Shown here: positions 35,433 to 44,577 of the stretch, piece by piece
Layout: the number at the start of each line of letters is the position of its first letter
Position numbering within the stretch: the stretch's first letter is position 1
From: Caldiserica bacterium UBA4770
GTDB taxonomy: Bacteria; Caldisericota; Caldisericia; Caldisericales; Caldisericaceae
DNA length: 62,162 bases
Reading direction: 5' to 3'
Assembly: GCA_002403335.1 (NCBI GenBank)
Contig: DHHO01000021.1
Coordinates: forward strand, 1-62,162
The notes under the pieces: generated by a model
What the model was told of the DNA's origin: nothing
The model's database searches: none
The model's input: only the letters and a program-made list of their open reading frames with translations
Position numbers and translations under genes: made by a program

Positions 35433-35495
35433 TTAAACCTCCTTCGTTTGGTTTTTTAAATTTTTAATAAACTTTTCCACGTTCTTTTCTCTCAT
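35433..35495 (-). CDS. Candidate 20-codon leader ORF before the SLH/peptide-binding gene
   Basis: Reads MREKNVEKFIKNLKNQTKEV and stop. AAGGAGG stands three bases before its ATG. Its last codons overlap the AAGGAGG of the binding-protein gene, whose ATG comes four bases after the TAA. The peptide is basic and amphipathic, with no membrane span. It begins 11 bases after the anti-sigma stop codon. It could be a coupling leader or a small protein. Confidence 0.5.
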   Translation of the reverse strand: MREKNVEKFIKNLKNQTKEV

Positions 35496-35506
35496 TTACC
35501 TCCTTA

Positions 35507-35962
35507 CTACTGAATAATCTTTAAACTCCAGTACCTTAAATAGACAGATGTACCATATTCATTATATAGAAGTGGTTCATTTTGTGCATTCTCAAAAGGT
35601 GATTCATATATAAATCCTTCTTCCTTTATTTTGTCTGGAATAGCCGTATCATCGGGATGCCCAGGAATGTACCCTATAGTCAATAGGCAAACGAGAGCAA
35701 CAAATAAAGAAGCGAAGCCAAATGCAAACTTCATGTTGAAAGACCTCTTTCCCTCCGCTTGAGAAGAAATGGCAGCCTTTACGGCCTTTCTATATAAGTA
35801 CTCTTTAAATTCAGGGGATGGTTCCTTGTTTTCCTTCAGAAATATAGAAATATCCATTAAGGAGATCAGGTTGTCATCATTATAGAAATCTTCCATTTCT
35901 GGCTTCTTTTCATCAAATAAATCATCAAGAAAGTCGTTTAATATTTTGCTTTTATTCTTCAT
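35507..35962 (-). CDS. Probable membrane anti-sigma factor
   Basis: 151 aa. An acidic cytoplasmic part (about 1-75) is followed by one membrane span (about 79-98, KFAFGFASLFVALVCLLTIG) and a short outer tail. There is no HXXXCXXC zinc anti-sigma motif. The call rests on topology and on overlap with the ECF sigma gene (11 bases), the standard arrangement for a sigma/anti-sigma pair. Confidence 0.7.
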   Translation of the reverse strand: MKNKSKILNDFLDDLFDEKKPEMEDFYNDDNLISLMDISIFLKENKEPSPEFKEYLYRKAVKAAISSQAEGKRSFNMKFAFGFASLFVALVCLLTIGYIPGHPDDTAIPDKIKEEGFIYESPFENAQNEPLLYNEYGTSVYLRYWSLKIIQ

Positions 35963-36521
35963 CTTCCAATTTCTCCTTCAACCTCTCCTTCAGGGCCTTT
36001 AATGCCCGATATTGAGTAACTTTTACATTATCCTCAGATTTTTCAAGAAAAGCAGCAATCTCGCTGATTCCCTTATTCTTAAAAAACCTGAGCTCTATAA
36101 TCTCCTTATACTGAGGAGGTATTTCTTCAAGTGCATCCATAACAAAATTCCTTATATCAATAACTTCTTCAGTAATATATGGATCACTTACAACAGGTCG
36201 AAACTTCTGCTCCCATTTCTCCTCAAATGGCAGAACCTCCACTCCTAAATTCCTTCTGAACCAATCTCTGACAGCGTTTCTTTCAATCGCATAAATCCAG
36301 ATATCAAGGGAAAGATCACCCCTTACCTCAAAATCCTTTAAGCCCTTGATAATCTTCATAAACGTCTCTGACGTAAGATCCTCCGCAACTTCTCTATTTT
36401 TAACTCTCTTATAAGCATACTTGTAAACCTTAGGGAAAAATTCCTCATAAAAAATCCTAAAAGACTCTTCGTCTCCCTTTAAGATGTTTTTAACAATTTC
36501 TGTCGCCTTTTCCCTATCCAT
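35952..36521 (-). CDS. ECF-type RNA polymerase sigma factor
   Basis: 189 aa. The sigma-2 region covers about residues 20-95 (AEDLTSETFMKIIKG and RGDLSLDIWIYAIERNAVRDWFR split by a short loop). The sigma-4 helix-turn-helix lies near 125-180 (LEEIPPQYKEIIELRFF, then GISEIAAFLEKSEDNVKV). No sigma-3 region is present. The ATG has no ribosome-binding site and lies about ten bases after a possible ECF-type -10 element, suggesting autoregulation from a leaderless transcript. Its regulon probably includes the adjacent opp operon by read-through. Confidence 0.9.
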   Translation of the reverse strand: MDREKATEIVKNILKGDEESFRIFYEEFFPKVYKYAYKRVKNREVAEDLTSETFMKIIKGLKDFEVRGDLSLDIWIYAIERNAVRDWFRRNLGVEVLPFEEKWEQKFRPVVSDPYITEEVIDIRNFVMDALEEIPPQYKEIIELRFFKNKGISEIAAFLEKSEDNVKVTQYRALKALKERLKEKLEDEE

Positions 36522-36530
36522 AGTATATAA

Positions 36531-36555
36531 ACGTAATTTCTCAATAAAAGTTACA
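36531..36555 (-). promoter_or_regulatory. Possible ECF-type autoregulatory promoter
   Basis: Minus strand TGTAAC (36550-36555), a 16-base spacer, then CGT (36531-36533). The AAC-N16-CGT pattern is the usual shape of ECF sigma promoters. It occupies the whole gap between the HlyD-like gene and the sigma-factor ATG. Confidence 0.45.
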
Positions 36556-37422
36556 CTAAAATGCCCCTATAAGTTCCCCTTCACTCACAAATCGGGGATT
36601 CTTAATAACAAGAATTGAATTATAATCCTGTATCTGTGCGATATACCTGTCACCTTGTACCTCATAAAGACTTGTTTCCATAAAAGCAGCTCTATTTCCA
36701 TTCACAATCATCAATCCCTTCATACCACCCTTCTCTACAATCTCTTCCCTGGTTACCGTAATTCCCTTAACAAACCCTTTTCTTATTTTAAAATGCTCCC
36801 TGTCTATAAAGTAATTCAGATAGTCGTCTACTTTTAAAATGATTGTTCTATCTTTCCTTGTAATAATTTCTCCCTCAACCTCAAGGAAGGGGTCGTCAAA
36901 AAGCAATGTCAGATAAGTTTTAGACTGGGAAACATCAACATCGTTTAAAAGTATATAATAAGAAGTATCAACAATAACCGAACCTATTATCGTGTCTTCT
37001 TTTACTTTTTCACCACTTATAATCTCTCTTACTACAAACCTCTCTGGGGGTGAAGAAATAAGACCATTTTCATCAGTTACCTCATAATGAGAAAATTCCA
37101 TGGGACAGAATAAGCCTTTTGCTCCGGCAATTATATTATGAGAAGATTCATTACTTCTTATAGTTCCAATTACTTCGCCTTCGTCTATGAACTTGCCTTT
37201 CTCCACATTGAAATTAATTGTACCTGCGAATGAAGTGAGAATAGGTACAGCTTTTGCAAACACAACGCCATTTGCATCTACATCTAAAGGGCAATCTCCT
37301 ACATTATACGACTCGATTTCAAGTGTCTTTGACTGCAAAAAACTTTTTGTAATCCTTCCGAAACTTATAAGAAAGAAGATTGTGCAAAAGACCAGGATAA
37401 GGCTAAATATTATCTTCTGCAC
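36556..37422 (-). CDS. HlyD-like single-pass membrane protein next to ftsZ
   Basis: 288 aa. One N-terminal membrane span (about 4-24) is followed by an extracytoplasmic region. Paired biotinyl-lipoyl-like half-motifs are seen: SFAGTINFNVEKGKFIDEGE near 63-82, and a later segment KVKEDTIIGSVI. Proteins of this kind lie near sepF/ylmG in Clostridia and are labelled HlyD-family adaptors, but no transporter is encoded here. Position after ftsA-ftsZ suggests a role in the division envelope. The start is GTG with no clear ribosome-binding site. Function unknown. Confidence 0.65.
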   Translation of the reverse strand: MQKIIFSLILVFCTIFFLISFGRITKSFLQSKTLEIESYNVGDCPLDVDANGVVFAKAVPILTSFAGTINFNVEKGKFIDEGEVIGTIRSNESSHNIIAGAKGLFCPMEFSHYEVTDENGLISSPPERFVVREIISGEKVKEDTIIGSVIVDTSYYILLNDVDVSQSKTYLTLLFDDPFLEVEGEIITRKDRTIILKVDDYLNYFIDREHFKIRKGFVKGITVTREEIVEKGGMKGLMIVNGNRAAFMETSLYEVQGDRYIAQIQDYNSILVIKNPRFVSEGELIGAF

Positions 37423-37430
37423 GGTCTATT

Positions 37431-38477
37431 TTACTTTCCTTTCTTTCTTATGTAGGCAGGGATCTCAAAATCAGAGGTATTAAAAGAATCCTCAACACTT
37501 ACTGTCCTTTCCCTTCTCTTGACCTCCGGTTTAATATTAAACCCTGCAGCAATTACAGAAATATGGAACTCATCATCAAGTTTACTGTCGATTGCGGCAC
37601 CAAAAATGATATTACAATCAGGAGATACAGAACTTTCTATAACAAGAGCAGCTTCATTAATTTCAGAAAGAGTAATATCGCTACCTCCAGTAATATTATA
37701 CAAAAGCCTGGTAGCTCCTTCAATGGAAAACTCAAGCAAAGGACTCGTCACCGCTTTCTTTGCAGCATCAGTAGACCTGTTTTCTCCCTTCCCTAAACCA
37801 ATTCCCAGCCATGCAGAGCCAGCACCTTTTAATGTTGCCTTCACATCAGCAAAGTCAACATTAATAAGACCTGGTACAGTAATAAGATCTGAAATACTTT
37901 TTACAGCATGGAGAAGCACATTATCTGCCATCTTGAATGCATCATTTAAAGGGGTTTTTCTATCAACAATCTTCAGCAACTTATCATTTGAAATGGTGAT
38001 AACCGTATCAACGCTTGGCTCAAGTTCCTTTATCCCCTCCTCTGCAACGCGCATTCTTGTCCTTCCCTCAAAAGAAAATGGCTTTGTCACAACAGCAACA
38101 GTAAGTATGTCAAGTTCTTTTGCAAGGGAAGCAATTAGAGGAGATGCCCCCGTCCCAGTTCCGCCACCCATACCCGCTGTTAGAAATATAAGATCTGCGT
38201 CTTCTATAACTTTTTTAAGCTCTTCTACACTTTCCTCTGCAGACTTCCTTCCTATTTCTGGATAGGAACCAGCCCCAAGCCCCCCTGTTGTCTTTGGGCC
38301 TATCTGCACTTTCTTCTCTGCCTTATTAAGGGAAAGCACCTGCACATCGGTATTTATAGCAATAAACTCCACCCCCTGAATACCTTCCTCAATCATCCTG
38401 TTTATTGCGTTTCCCCCTCCTCCCCCGACTCCTACCACCTTAATTCTTGCCTGCGAACCCTTCCATGGGTCTATCAT
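37431..38477 (-). CDS. ftsZ: Cell division protein FtsZ
   Basis: 348 aa tubulin-like GTPase. The GGGGGNAINRM loop lies at about 18-28 and the tubulin signature GMGGGTGTG at 102-110. The C-terminal tail is short and ends in DFEIPAYIRKK, a good match to the conserved peptide that binds FtsA and other partners. AGGAGG precedes the ATG. It follows ftsA, as in most dcw clusters. Confidence 0.97.
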   Translation of the reverse strand: MIDPWKGSQARIKVVGVGGGGGNAINRMIEEGIQGVEFIAINTDVQVLSLNKAEKKVQIGPKTTGGLGAGSYPEIGRKSAEESVEELKKVIEDADLIFLTAGMGGGTGTGASPLIASLAKELDILTVAVVTKPFSFEGRTRMRVAEEGIKELEPSVDTVITISNDKLLKIVDRKTPLNDAFKMADNVLLHAVKSISDLITVPGLINVDFADVKATLKGAGSAWLGIGLGKGENRSTDAAKKAVTSPLLEFSIEGATRLLYNITGGSDITLSEINEAALVIESSVSPDCNIIFGAAIDSKLDDEFHISVIAAGFNIKPEVKRRERTVSVEDSFNTSDFEIPAYIRKKGK

Positions 38478-38491
38478 TAACGGTTCACCTC

Positions 38492-39700
38492 CTATTCGAA
38501 TAAATCTTTAAGCCAAGAGAGACCTTTCCAAAACTCAGGTCTTCTTTTAAGTGTTTTCTCATTTTCAAGAGCATACATCACAAGCCCTATAGAAGCAGAG
38601 TATTCCGGTGAATTTAGGATATTTGTAAGAGCAAAATCGTTGCGTGGAAGCCCAACCCGTGAAGGAATTTCGAGTATCTCGGACGCCCTTTCTGTAAAAC
38701 CTTTAAGAAGTGCACATCCTCCTGTAATGACAATCCCTGCAGGGATGGAGTTCCAGTAGCCCGACTTCATAAGCTCAAGCCTTATCCCCTCAAGTATCTC
38801 ATCGACACGCGAGGACACTATCTCGCCAATCTCCGTATAAGGTACAATTAATTTATCCTTTAACCCAATCCTCTCCATCTCCACTTCGCCCTGAGGAATC
38901 TCCCCTCTATTGGTAAGAACAAATCCATAATTCTTTTTGACATTCTCTGCTTCATCAAGAGAAATTCGCAAACCGAAGGCAACATCCTTTGTAATGTACT
39001 CCCCTCCAATTGGAAGGACCGCCGAATGAGCAATATTCCCATTCGAATACACGATAAGATCACCAGTCCCCGCACCAATATCAAGAAGTGCAACTCCTAA
39101 TTCCTTTTCCTGCTCACTTACCGTTGAAAGAGAAGAAGAAAGCGATTGGGCAACAAAAGTATCAAAGTCAAGTCCTGCCATAGAAATGCATTTTTCAATA
39201 TTATAGAGAGCTGTAGAAGACCCTGTTATAATATGCACTTCTTCCTCGAGTTTAATTCCCGACATTCCAACAGGATTTCTTATTCCTCCCTGTCCATCAA
39301 TAATAAATTGTCGTGGTAATACATGGATGATCCGTTGATTTGGTTGGAGAAGCAAAACTTTTGCTGACTCTTCAACTCTTTTAATGTCCTCCTGGGAAAT
39401 TTCTCTTCCTTCCTTAGATATAATAACTACGCCCTTATTATTCAATGAGTAGATATGAGCGCCACTGACAGTAACATAAACTGGAGAAGCCTTTTTACCA
39501 GACATATTTTCTGCCTGTTTCTTTGCCTGCACAAGCGCTTCGCTTGCCTTGTTCAGGTCCACAACAACCCCTTTATTGATGCTTTTTGAAGGGACAATTC
39601 CAACACCAATTATAGAGGCGTTTCCCTCTGTTTCTTCTGCAATCAAGAACTTCAAACTGCTACTCCCCAGATCAACTACACTAATAAGGTTCTCGCTCAT
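38492..39700 (-). CDS. ftsA: Cell division protein FtsA
   Basis: 402 aa actin-like protein tethering FtsZ to the membrane. VVDLGSSSLKFLIAEE (phosphate 1) and LLDIGAGTGDLIVY (phosphate 2) are intact. The C-terminus, RRPEFWKGLSWLKDLFE, is an amphipathic membrane-targeting helix. Its start overlaps the ftsQ stop. Confidence 0.95.
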   Translation of the reverse strand: MSENLISVVDLGSSSLKFLIAEETEGNASIIGVGIVPSKSINKGVVVDLNKASEALVQAKKQAENMSGKKASPVYVTVSGAHIYSLNNKGVVIISKEGREISQEDIKRVEESAKVLLLQPNQRIIHVLPRQFIIDGQGGIRNPVGMSGIKLEEEVHIITGSSTALYNIEKCISMAGLDFDTFVAQSLSSSLSTVSEQEKELGVALLDIGAGTGDLIVYSNGNIAHSAVLPIGGEYITKDVAFGLRISLDEAENVKKNYGFVLTNRGEIPQGEVEMERIGLKDKLIVPYTEIGEIVSSRVDEILEGIRLELMKSGYWNSIPAGIVITGGCALLKGFTERASEILEIPSRVGLPRNDFALTNILNSPEYSASIGLVMYALENEKTLKRRPEFWKGLSWLKDLFE

Positions 39701-40302
39701 TTATCTCTCCATATAATAATAGCCTGGTCTTTATACCTTAAATCAATAGATTTCATATTATCAAGCCGGTCCTCAAATTTCTTAAGCACCTCCACATACT
39801 CAATAAAACTTCTTTCGATATCATCACTTGACATCATTATAAGGATATCTTTTTTATCAAAAAATGCAAGTCCATTATCGATATTCTTCAAATACGTAAC
39901 ATTATCAAGGTAATCATATTTTCTCGATACCAGAAAAAAATTCCTGAAAACCTCGCTCCAATTCTTACTATCAAAATCACAAATAAGAACCTTTCCATCG
40001 GAAACAGTTTCTTCAATAATAAAACCTCCTTCTGTCAATCCAAATGTTCCATCTTTAAATTTAATATTACACACAGGCTCCTCATTATAAAGGACATTTA
40101 CATTCAAAAAACCCCTATTTAGTTCTACATCCTTCATTTTTAGAAAGGTAAAGTAAACAGCCCCTACTTTGGGGAAAATCTCCTTCGCCGTCAGGGGAAT
40201 ATTACTTTCAATCTTTATAAATCTTTCGGGAAGAAATGGAGAAAAGATCATGAAAGCAAATAACAACAATATCAAAGAGATTAAAGCGAAAACTTTTTTC
40301 AC
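39697..40302 (-). CDS. ftsQ: FtsQ/DivIB-like division protein
   Basis: 201 aa, shorter than the usual 250 or more. One N-terminal membrane span (about 5-24) is followed by a POTRA-like stretch (FIKIESNIPLTAKEIFPKVG) and a beta-rich region (LNVNVLYNEEPVCNIKFKDG). Sequence conservation is weak, so the call leans on topology and position between ddl and ftsA. The start is GTG, overlapping ddl by four bases. Confidence 0.78.
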   Translation of the reverse strand: MKKVFALISLILLLFAFMIFSPFLPERFIKIESNIPLTAKEIFPKVGAVYFTFLKMKDVELNRGFLNVNVLYNEEPVCNIKFKDGTFGLTEGGFIIEETVSDGKVLICDFDSKNWSEVFRNFFLVSRKYDYLDNVTYLKNIDNGLAFFDKKDILIMMSSDDIERSFIEYVEVLKKFEDRLDNMKSIDLRYKDQAIIIWRDK

Positions 40303-41225
40303 TGTTTTCTCTTCAATGCCTCACTAACTATAAACTCTACGAGATCATCAAAGCTTATGCCTGCAGCTTTTGCAGCATCGGGAAGCAGGCTTGTGTCTGT
40401 GAAACCAGGTATTGTATTGACCTCAAGCACATAAGGAGTATTCTCTCCAATCATGAAATCAACACGAGAAAAATCTCTTAATTTAAAAGTTACATAGACT
40501 TTTCTTGCTATATCAGAGGCAAGTTCCTGAACCTGTTTTGGAATTCTTGCAGGTATTATATGATTCGACATCCCGGGCGTATACTTCGAAAAATAATCAT
40601 AATACTCATGCACAGGGGCTATTTCTATTGCAGGCAGAACTCTTATATCAGGTTCATTTCCGATAACTGAGATTGTAATCTCTATCCCTTTTATGAACCT
40701 TTCAACTATAACTCCTCTGGAAAAAGAAAAGGCCAAGTTAAGAGCATCCCTGAAACTCTTCTCGTCACTGACAATACTCACTCCAATAGTAGACCCAAGG
40801 TCAACGGGTTTTACAACAATCCTATCTGAAAGAAGAGACTCGCTTGCCTTTTCATAGGTAAGATCTTTATCCTCGAGGTATAAAAATGGAGGAGTAGGAA
40901 TATTAAAATAGTTGAATAGATATTTGGAGAACAATTTATTCATACATAGAGCACTCTGAAGTACAGCAGACCCAGTATAAGGAATGCCCATAATCTCAAG
41001 GGCACCCTGTATTGTCCCATCCTCCCCATAAGGACCATGAAGTGCTATAAAAACAACATCAGGCTTAAATTTCTCCAATACGTCCTCAATTCTTCCATTA
41101 AAATCAAGCTCCTGCACCACAAAATCACGTTTTCTTAAACTTTGAGCGATTGCACAGCCGCTTCTCAGGGAAACCTCTCTTTCCTCAGAAATACCTCCGT
41201 ATACAACAAGTATTCTTTCATTCAT
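40299..41225 (-). CDS. ddl: D-alanine--D-alanine ligase
   Basis: 308 aa ATP-grasp enzyme making D-Ala-D-Ala for the stem peptide. GGISEEREVSLRSG (about 10-23), ALHGPYGEDGTIQG, KPVDLGSTIGVS and VLEVNTIPGFTDTS near the C-terminus are all present. It lies between murB and ftsQ with four-base overlaps on both sides. Confidence 0.96.
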   Translation of the reverse strand: MNERILVVYGGISEEREVSLRSGCAIAQSLRKRDFVVQELDFNGRIEDVLEKFKPDVVFIALHGPYGEDGTIQGALEIMGIPYTGSAVLQSALCMNKLFSKYLFNYFNIPTPPFLYLEDKDLTYEKASESLLSDRIVVKPVDLGSTIGVSIVSDEKSFRDALNLAFSFSRGVIVERFIKGIEITISVIGNEPDIRVLPAIEIAPVHEYYDYFSKYTPGMSNHIIPARIPKQVQELASDIARKVYVTFKLRDFSRVDFMIGENTPYVLEVNTIPGFTDTSLLPDAAKAAGISFDDLVEFIVSEALKRKQ

Positions 41226-42154
41226 TTTTTCTTTAAAAGTTCTATACCCTCGAAATTTCCGACGAGCTTTACTTCTAAGTCAAGTATCAGATCTTTTTGT
41301 TTGTATACCCGATTCTGAACTTTTCTAATTAGTGATACAACATCAAAGGCTGTTGCGTTACCGAGGTTAACAATAAAATTTGCATGAAGCTCCGAAATCT
41401 GCGCGTCCCCAACCTTGAGCCCTTTGCACCCTGTCTCTTCAATCACTCTTCCTGCATAAGTGGTTGGTGGGTTCTTAAATACACTACCCGCGCATGGATA
41501 ACTTATAGGTTGCTTTTGCCTTCTCATTCTTAAGTTCAAATCTCTCTCCCGGCCTATCTCCTCAGGAGGCCTTCTTTCAAAATTAAAAAGAGCATCAAAG
41601 AGAATTAACTCTTCATCCTGTAAAATACTGTACCTGTAATCAAATTTGAGTTCGTCGTGCTTCATCTGAAAAACCTTACCATTCAAATCCATCACATCTA
41701 TATAATTAACCCTTGTGCTTACAAAATGAGAATTGCTTCCAGCATTCATTACTATCGAACCTCCAACCGCACCTGGAATACCCCATGCAAATTCCATTCC
41801 TCCAAGACCTCTTTTCATTGCCTCCTCGAGCAACCCCTGAATAGGAAAACCAGCCTGGACAAGAGCTTCCGTACCACTAAATTCCAGATAGGAAAAGCCT
41901 TCAGAAAGTTTTATCACGACACCGGCAACGCCTGAGTCTGAGAAAATAACATTTGTTCCATTTCCCATCACAAAAACTGGCATCTTATTCCTTTTTGCCC
42001 AGGATAAAGCAGTTTGTAAATCATAAACATCATACGGCTTTACAAGAACCTCCGCTGGACCACCAATCTTAAAGGAGCAATGCTTAAATAAAGGCTCATT
42101 CAAGAGAACTTCTCCTTTTATTGATTCCTTTAATACCTCAACACTTTTCCTCAT
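41222..42154 (-). CDS. murB: UDP-N-acetylmuramate dehydrogenase
   Basis: 310 aa FAD enzyme reducing enolpyruvyl-UDP-GlcNAc. FKIGGPAEVLVKP and MGNGTNVIFSD are FAD-binding segments, and YPCAGSVFKNP carries the catalytic serine of the type II group. ISELHANFIVNLG is near the C-terminus. It overlaps the end of murC by 17 bases; AAGGAAGG precedes the ATG. Confidence 0.96.
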   Translation of the reverse strand: MRKSVEVLKESIKGEVLLNEPLFKHCSFKIGGPAEVLVKPYDVYDLQTALSWAKRNKMPVFVMGNGTNVIFSDSGVAGVVIKLSEGFSYLEFSGTEALVQAGFPIQGLLEEAMKRGLGGMEFAWGIPGAVGGSIVMNAGSNSHFVSTRVNYIDVMDLNGKVFQMKHDELKFDYRYSILQDEELILFDALFNFERRPPEEIGRERDLNLRMRRQKQPISYPCAGSVFKNPPTTYAGRVIEETGCKGLKVGDAQISELHANFIVNLGNATAFDVVSLIRKVQNRVYKQKDLILDLEVKLVGNFEGIELLKKK

Positions 42155-43514
42155 AAAACCTTCCTTTCAAGGTGTCTAATAGTGCTTCCGAGATTTCACC
42201 AATATCCCCGGGGCCAAGAAGTACCACAACATCGTTTTCTTTCAGTATCTCCTTCAGTAAGTGTGGGACTATAATTTTGTCTTCCACATACATAATTTTC
42301 CTGTCAGGATATAAAGACCTTGCCCATTCAAAGATAGCTTCTCCAGAGATACCCTCAATAGGCGTCTCAAAAGCTGAATAAATGTCCGTTAAGATAACAA
42401 CGTCTGCTATATTTAATGGCTTTACGATCTCATGTCCGAGAGATTTCACACGCGTGTATCTATGAGGCTGCAAAACTGCGATGAGTCTTCTTTGAGGAAA
42501 ACTGCTTTTTAGTGCCGTAAGTGTTGCCTCTACCTCTGTTGGATGATCTGCATGGTCGTCAAATAAAATAATGCTCCCGTATTCCCATTTCTTCTCTATC
42601 CTTCTTTTAGGTGGAGAGAAACTTGAAAGAGCATTAATACAATACTCCACATCAAGGCCAATAAAACTTGCTACCGCTATAGAAGCAAGGCTGTTCCTCA
42701 CATTATGAGCACCTCTTAAGGGGACAAAAATATCCCGGTACTGGATCCCTTTATGTTTCATATCAAAAAAAATTCCATTTTCAACGACTTTTATATTGCT
42801 ACCATAAAAATCTGCCCTTTCATCACAAATGCTGTAATACAAAACCTCCTTATCCAAATCATTTGCTATACTAAGGGCAGGTTCGTCATCCATGCACACA
42901 ACAATTGAATTAGCACAAATTGCAATTGTTCGAAAAGCTGTTTTAAGATTTTCAAAGCTCCAGTTATAAAAATTCAGATGATCCTTATCTATGTTTAACA
43001 TAACAAGAATATGAGGTTTTAACAAAAGAAATGAGCCATCGCTTTCGTCAGATTCAACGACAAAGTAATCTGGATTCTTAAGAAAGTGATCAAATCCCTC
43101 CACATCTCCACCGATATAGGCATTTAACCTGCATTCCCCCCTCAAAACATGGCCTATCAATGCTGTAGTAGTTGTTTTACCATGCGTACCTGATACCACA
43201 ATTGGTCTGTAATTATTAACAATCTCTGCAAGTATTTCTCCCCTTTTTCTTACCTTAATTCCCGTCTCCTGTGCTTTTAAGAGATCAGGATGATTTTGAG
43301 GGATTGCTGAGGAATATACTAAAAGGTCGAAAGTGGAATCAATATGAGAAGACCCATTGTCTACAAAAACCTTGATGCCTTCCTCTCTCAAATGCTTCAC
43401 ATTTGAGCTTTCCTTTATATCCGTACCAGAAACATAAAATCCCTCTTCCTTTAGCAAAAAGGCGAGCTTACTCATCCCGTATCCACCAATACCTACAAGA
43501 AAAGCCTTATGCAT
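42138..43514 (-). CDS. murC: UDP-N-acetylmuramate--L-alanine ligase
   Basis: 458 aa Mur ligase. The glycine-rich N-terminus (VGIGGYGMSKLA) binds the UDP sugar, the P-loop is GTHGKTTTTALIGH, and FDDHADHPTEV is the family motif near residue 345. It adds the first amino acid of the stem peptide. It overlaps murG by eight bases. Confidence 0.96.
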   Translation of the reverse strand: MHKAFLVGIGGYGMSKLAFLLKEEGFYVSGTDIKESSNVKHLREEGIKVFVDNGSSHIDSTFDLLVYSSAIPQNHPDLLKAQETGIKVRKRGEILAEIVNNYRPIVVSGTHGKTTTTALIGHVLRGECRLNAYIGGDVEGFDHFLKNPDYFVVESDESDGSFLLLKPHILVMLNIDKDHLNFYNWSFENLKTAFRTIAICANSIVVCMDDEPALSIANDLDKEVLYYSICDERADFYGSNIKVVENGIFFDMKHKGIQYRDIFVPLRGAHNVRNSLASIAVASFIGLDVEYCINALSSFSPPKRRIEKKWEYGSIILFDDHADHPTEVEATLTALKSSFPQRRLIAVLQPHRYTRVKSLGHEIVKPLNIADVVILTDIYSAFETPIEGISGEAIFEWARSLYPDRKIMYVEDKIIVPHLLKEILKENDVVVLLGPGDIGEISEALLDTLKGRFYEEKC

Positions 43515-44577
43515 CCATAACTTCCTTGATCTTCCTGTATATGAGTTCTTCGCTATTTTCTGGGAAAATCCCTCTACATTTTTCGCCCATCGAATAAATT
43601 ATATCCATATGTGTAAAATAATAAACAATTTTTTCGTAAAGAAGATCAGGGGTTATAAATTTTTCTTCTACCACTTCAAGACAACCTTTATCCCTAAGAA
43701 ATTCTGCATTCTTTTTCTGATGATCATCACGTGCAAAAGGATAAGGGATAATAAGGGATGGAATTCCAAAAAATACAAGTTCCGTAAGAGCCATTGCACC
43801 CCCACGGGAAATAGCAAAATCTGAAACTGCATAAGCAAGATCCATCTCCTCAAGATACTTACAAACCATTACCTTACGAGGGATACTTTCAAACCTCGCC
43901 ATTACCTCGTTATAGAGATTCTCTCCTGGTATAAATATCACCTGAATATCAAGTTTTTGAAGAAGGTTATTCAAAATGTCTTGAAACAGAATGTTAATCC
44001 TTCTCGCCCCGCTACTTCCTCCAAATACAAGCAAGGTTGGCTTATTTTCAAAACCAAAGAAATCAAAAGCCTTCCTTTTATCAATCTTAGAGAGCTCGAA
44101 TCTCACGGGGTTGCCAGTAAAAACACCTTTGTCCCCGAAAAAATTATAGATATCCGGGAAACCAAGAAAAACCTTCTTACTCTTATACTTAAGGAATCTA
44201 TTAGTCCTTCCAGGTATAATATTCTGCTCATAAAGAAAATATGGTATATTCATATTTATTGAGGCAAGAATTAAAGGGAATGAGACATAGCTTCCCACAC
44301 CAAGAATTAAATCGGGTTTTTCCTTTTCAATAATAGCGCTTGCCTCAAAGAAACCCTTCATAGAATTAGCCAAAAACAGAGGAGCTCGGGAGGCTTCAAA
44401 CTTGTCTGCATTAATGGTAAGCACTCTAAAACCGTGCATACTATACTTGTCTTCTTCAAAACTACCACTTCTTGCAACAAGTACGACACTATCTCCATGT
44501 CTTAAAAAGGCATTCCCTATAGCAATAGATGGATAAGTGTGCCCCCCTGTGCCCCCACCACCAATGAGGAGCTTCAT
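43507..44577 (-). CDS. murG: UDP-GlcNAc:lipid I N-acetylglucosaminyltransferase MurG
   Basis: 356 aa GT-B enzyme on the inner face of the membrane converting lipid I to lipid II. LIGGGGTGGHTYPSIAIG is the N-terminal signature, and FGGSSGARRIN plus SRGGAMALTELVFFGIPS form the donor site. It overlaps the ftsW stop by four bases. Confidence 0.96.
   Translation of the reverse strand: MKLLIGGGGTGGHTYPSIAIGNAFLRHGDSVVLVARSGSFEEDKYSMHGFRVLTINADKFEASRAPLFLANSMKGFFEASAIIEKEKPDLILGVGSYVSFPLILASINMNIPYFLYEQNIIPGRTNRFLKYKSKKVFLGFPDIYNFFGDKGVFTGNPVRFELSKIDKRKAFDFFGFENKPTLLVFGGSSGARRINILFQDILNNLLQKLDIQVIFIPGENLYNEVMARFESIPRKVMVCKYLEEMDLAYAVSDFAISRGGAMALTELVFFGIPSLIIPYPFARDDHQKKNAEFLRDKGCLEVVEEKFITPDLLYEKIVYYFTHMDIIYSMGEKCRGIFPENSEELIYRKIKEVMDA

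Noticed and set aside
37519..38265. 248-codon plus-strand frame opposite ftsZ
   Set aside because: It is the antisense shadow of a clearly coding, conserved gene and has a Ser/Thr-rich composition typical of such shadows.
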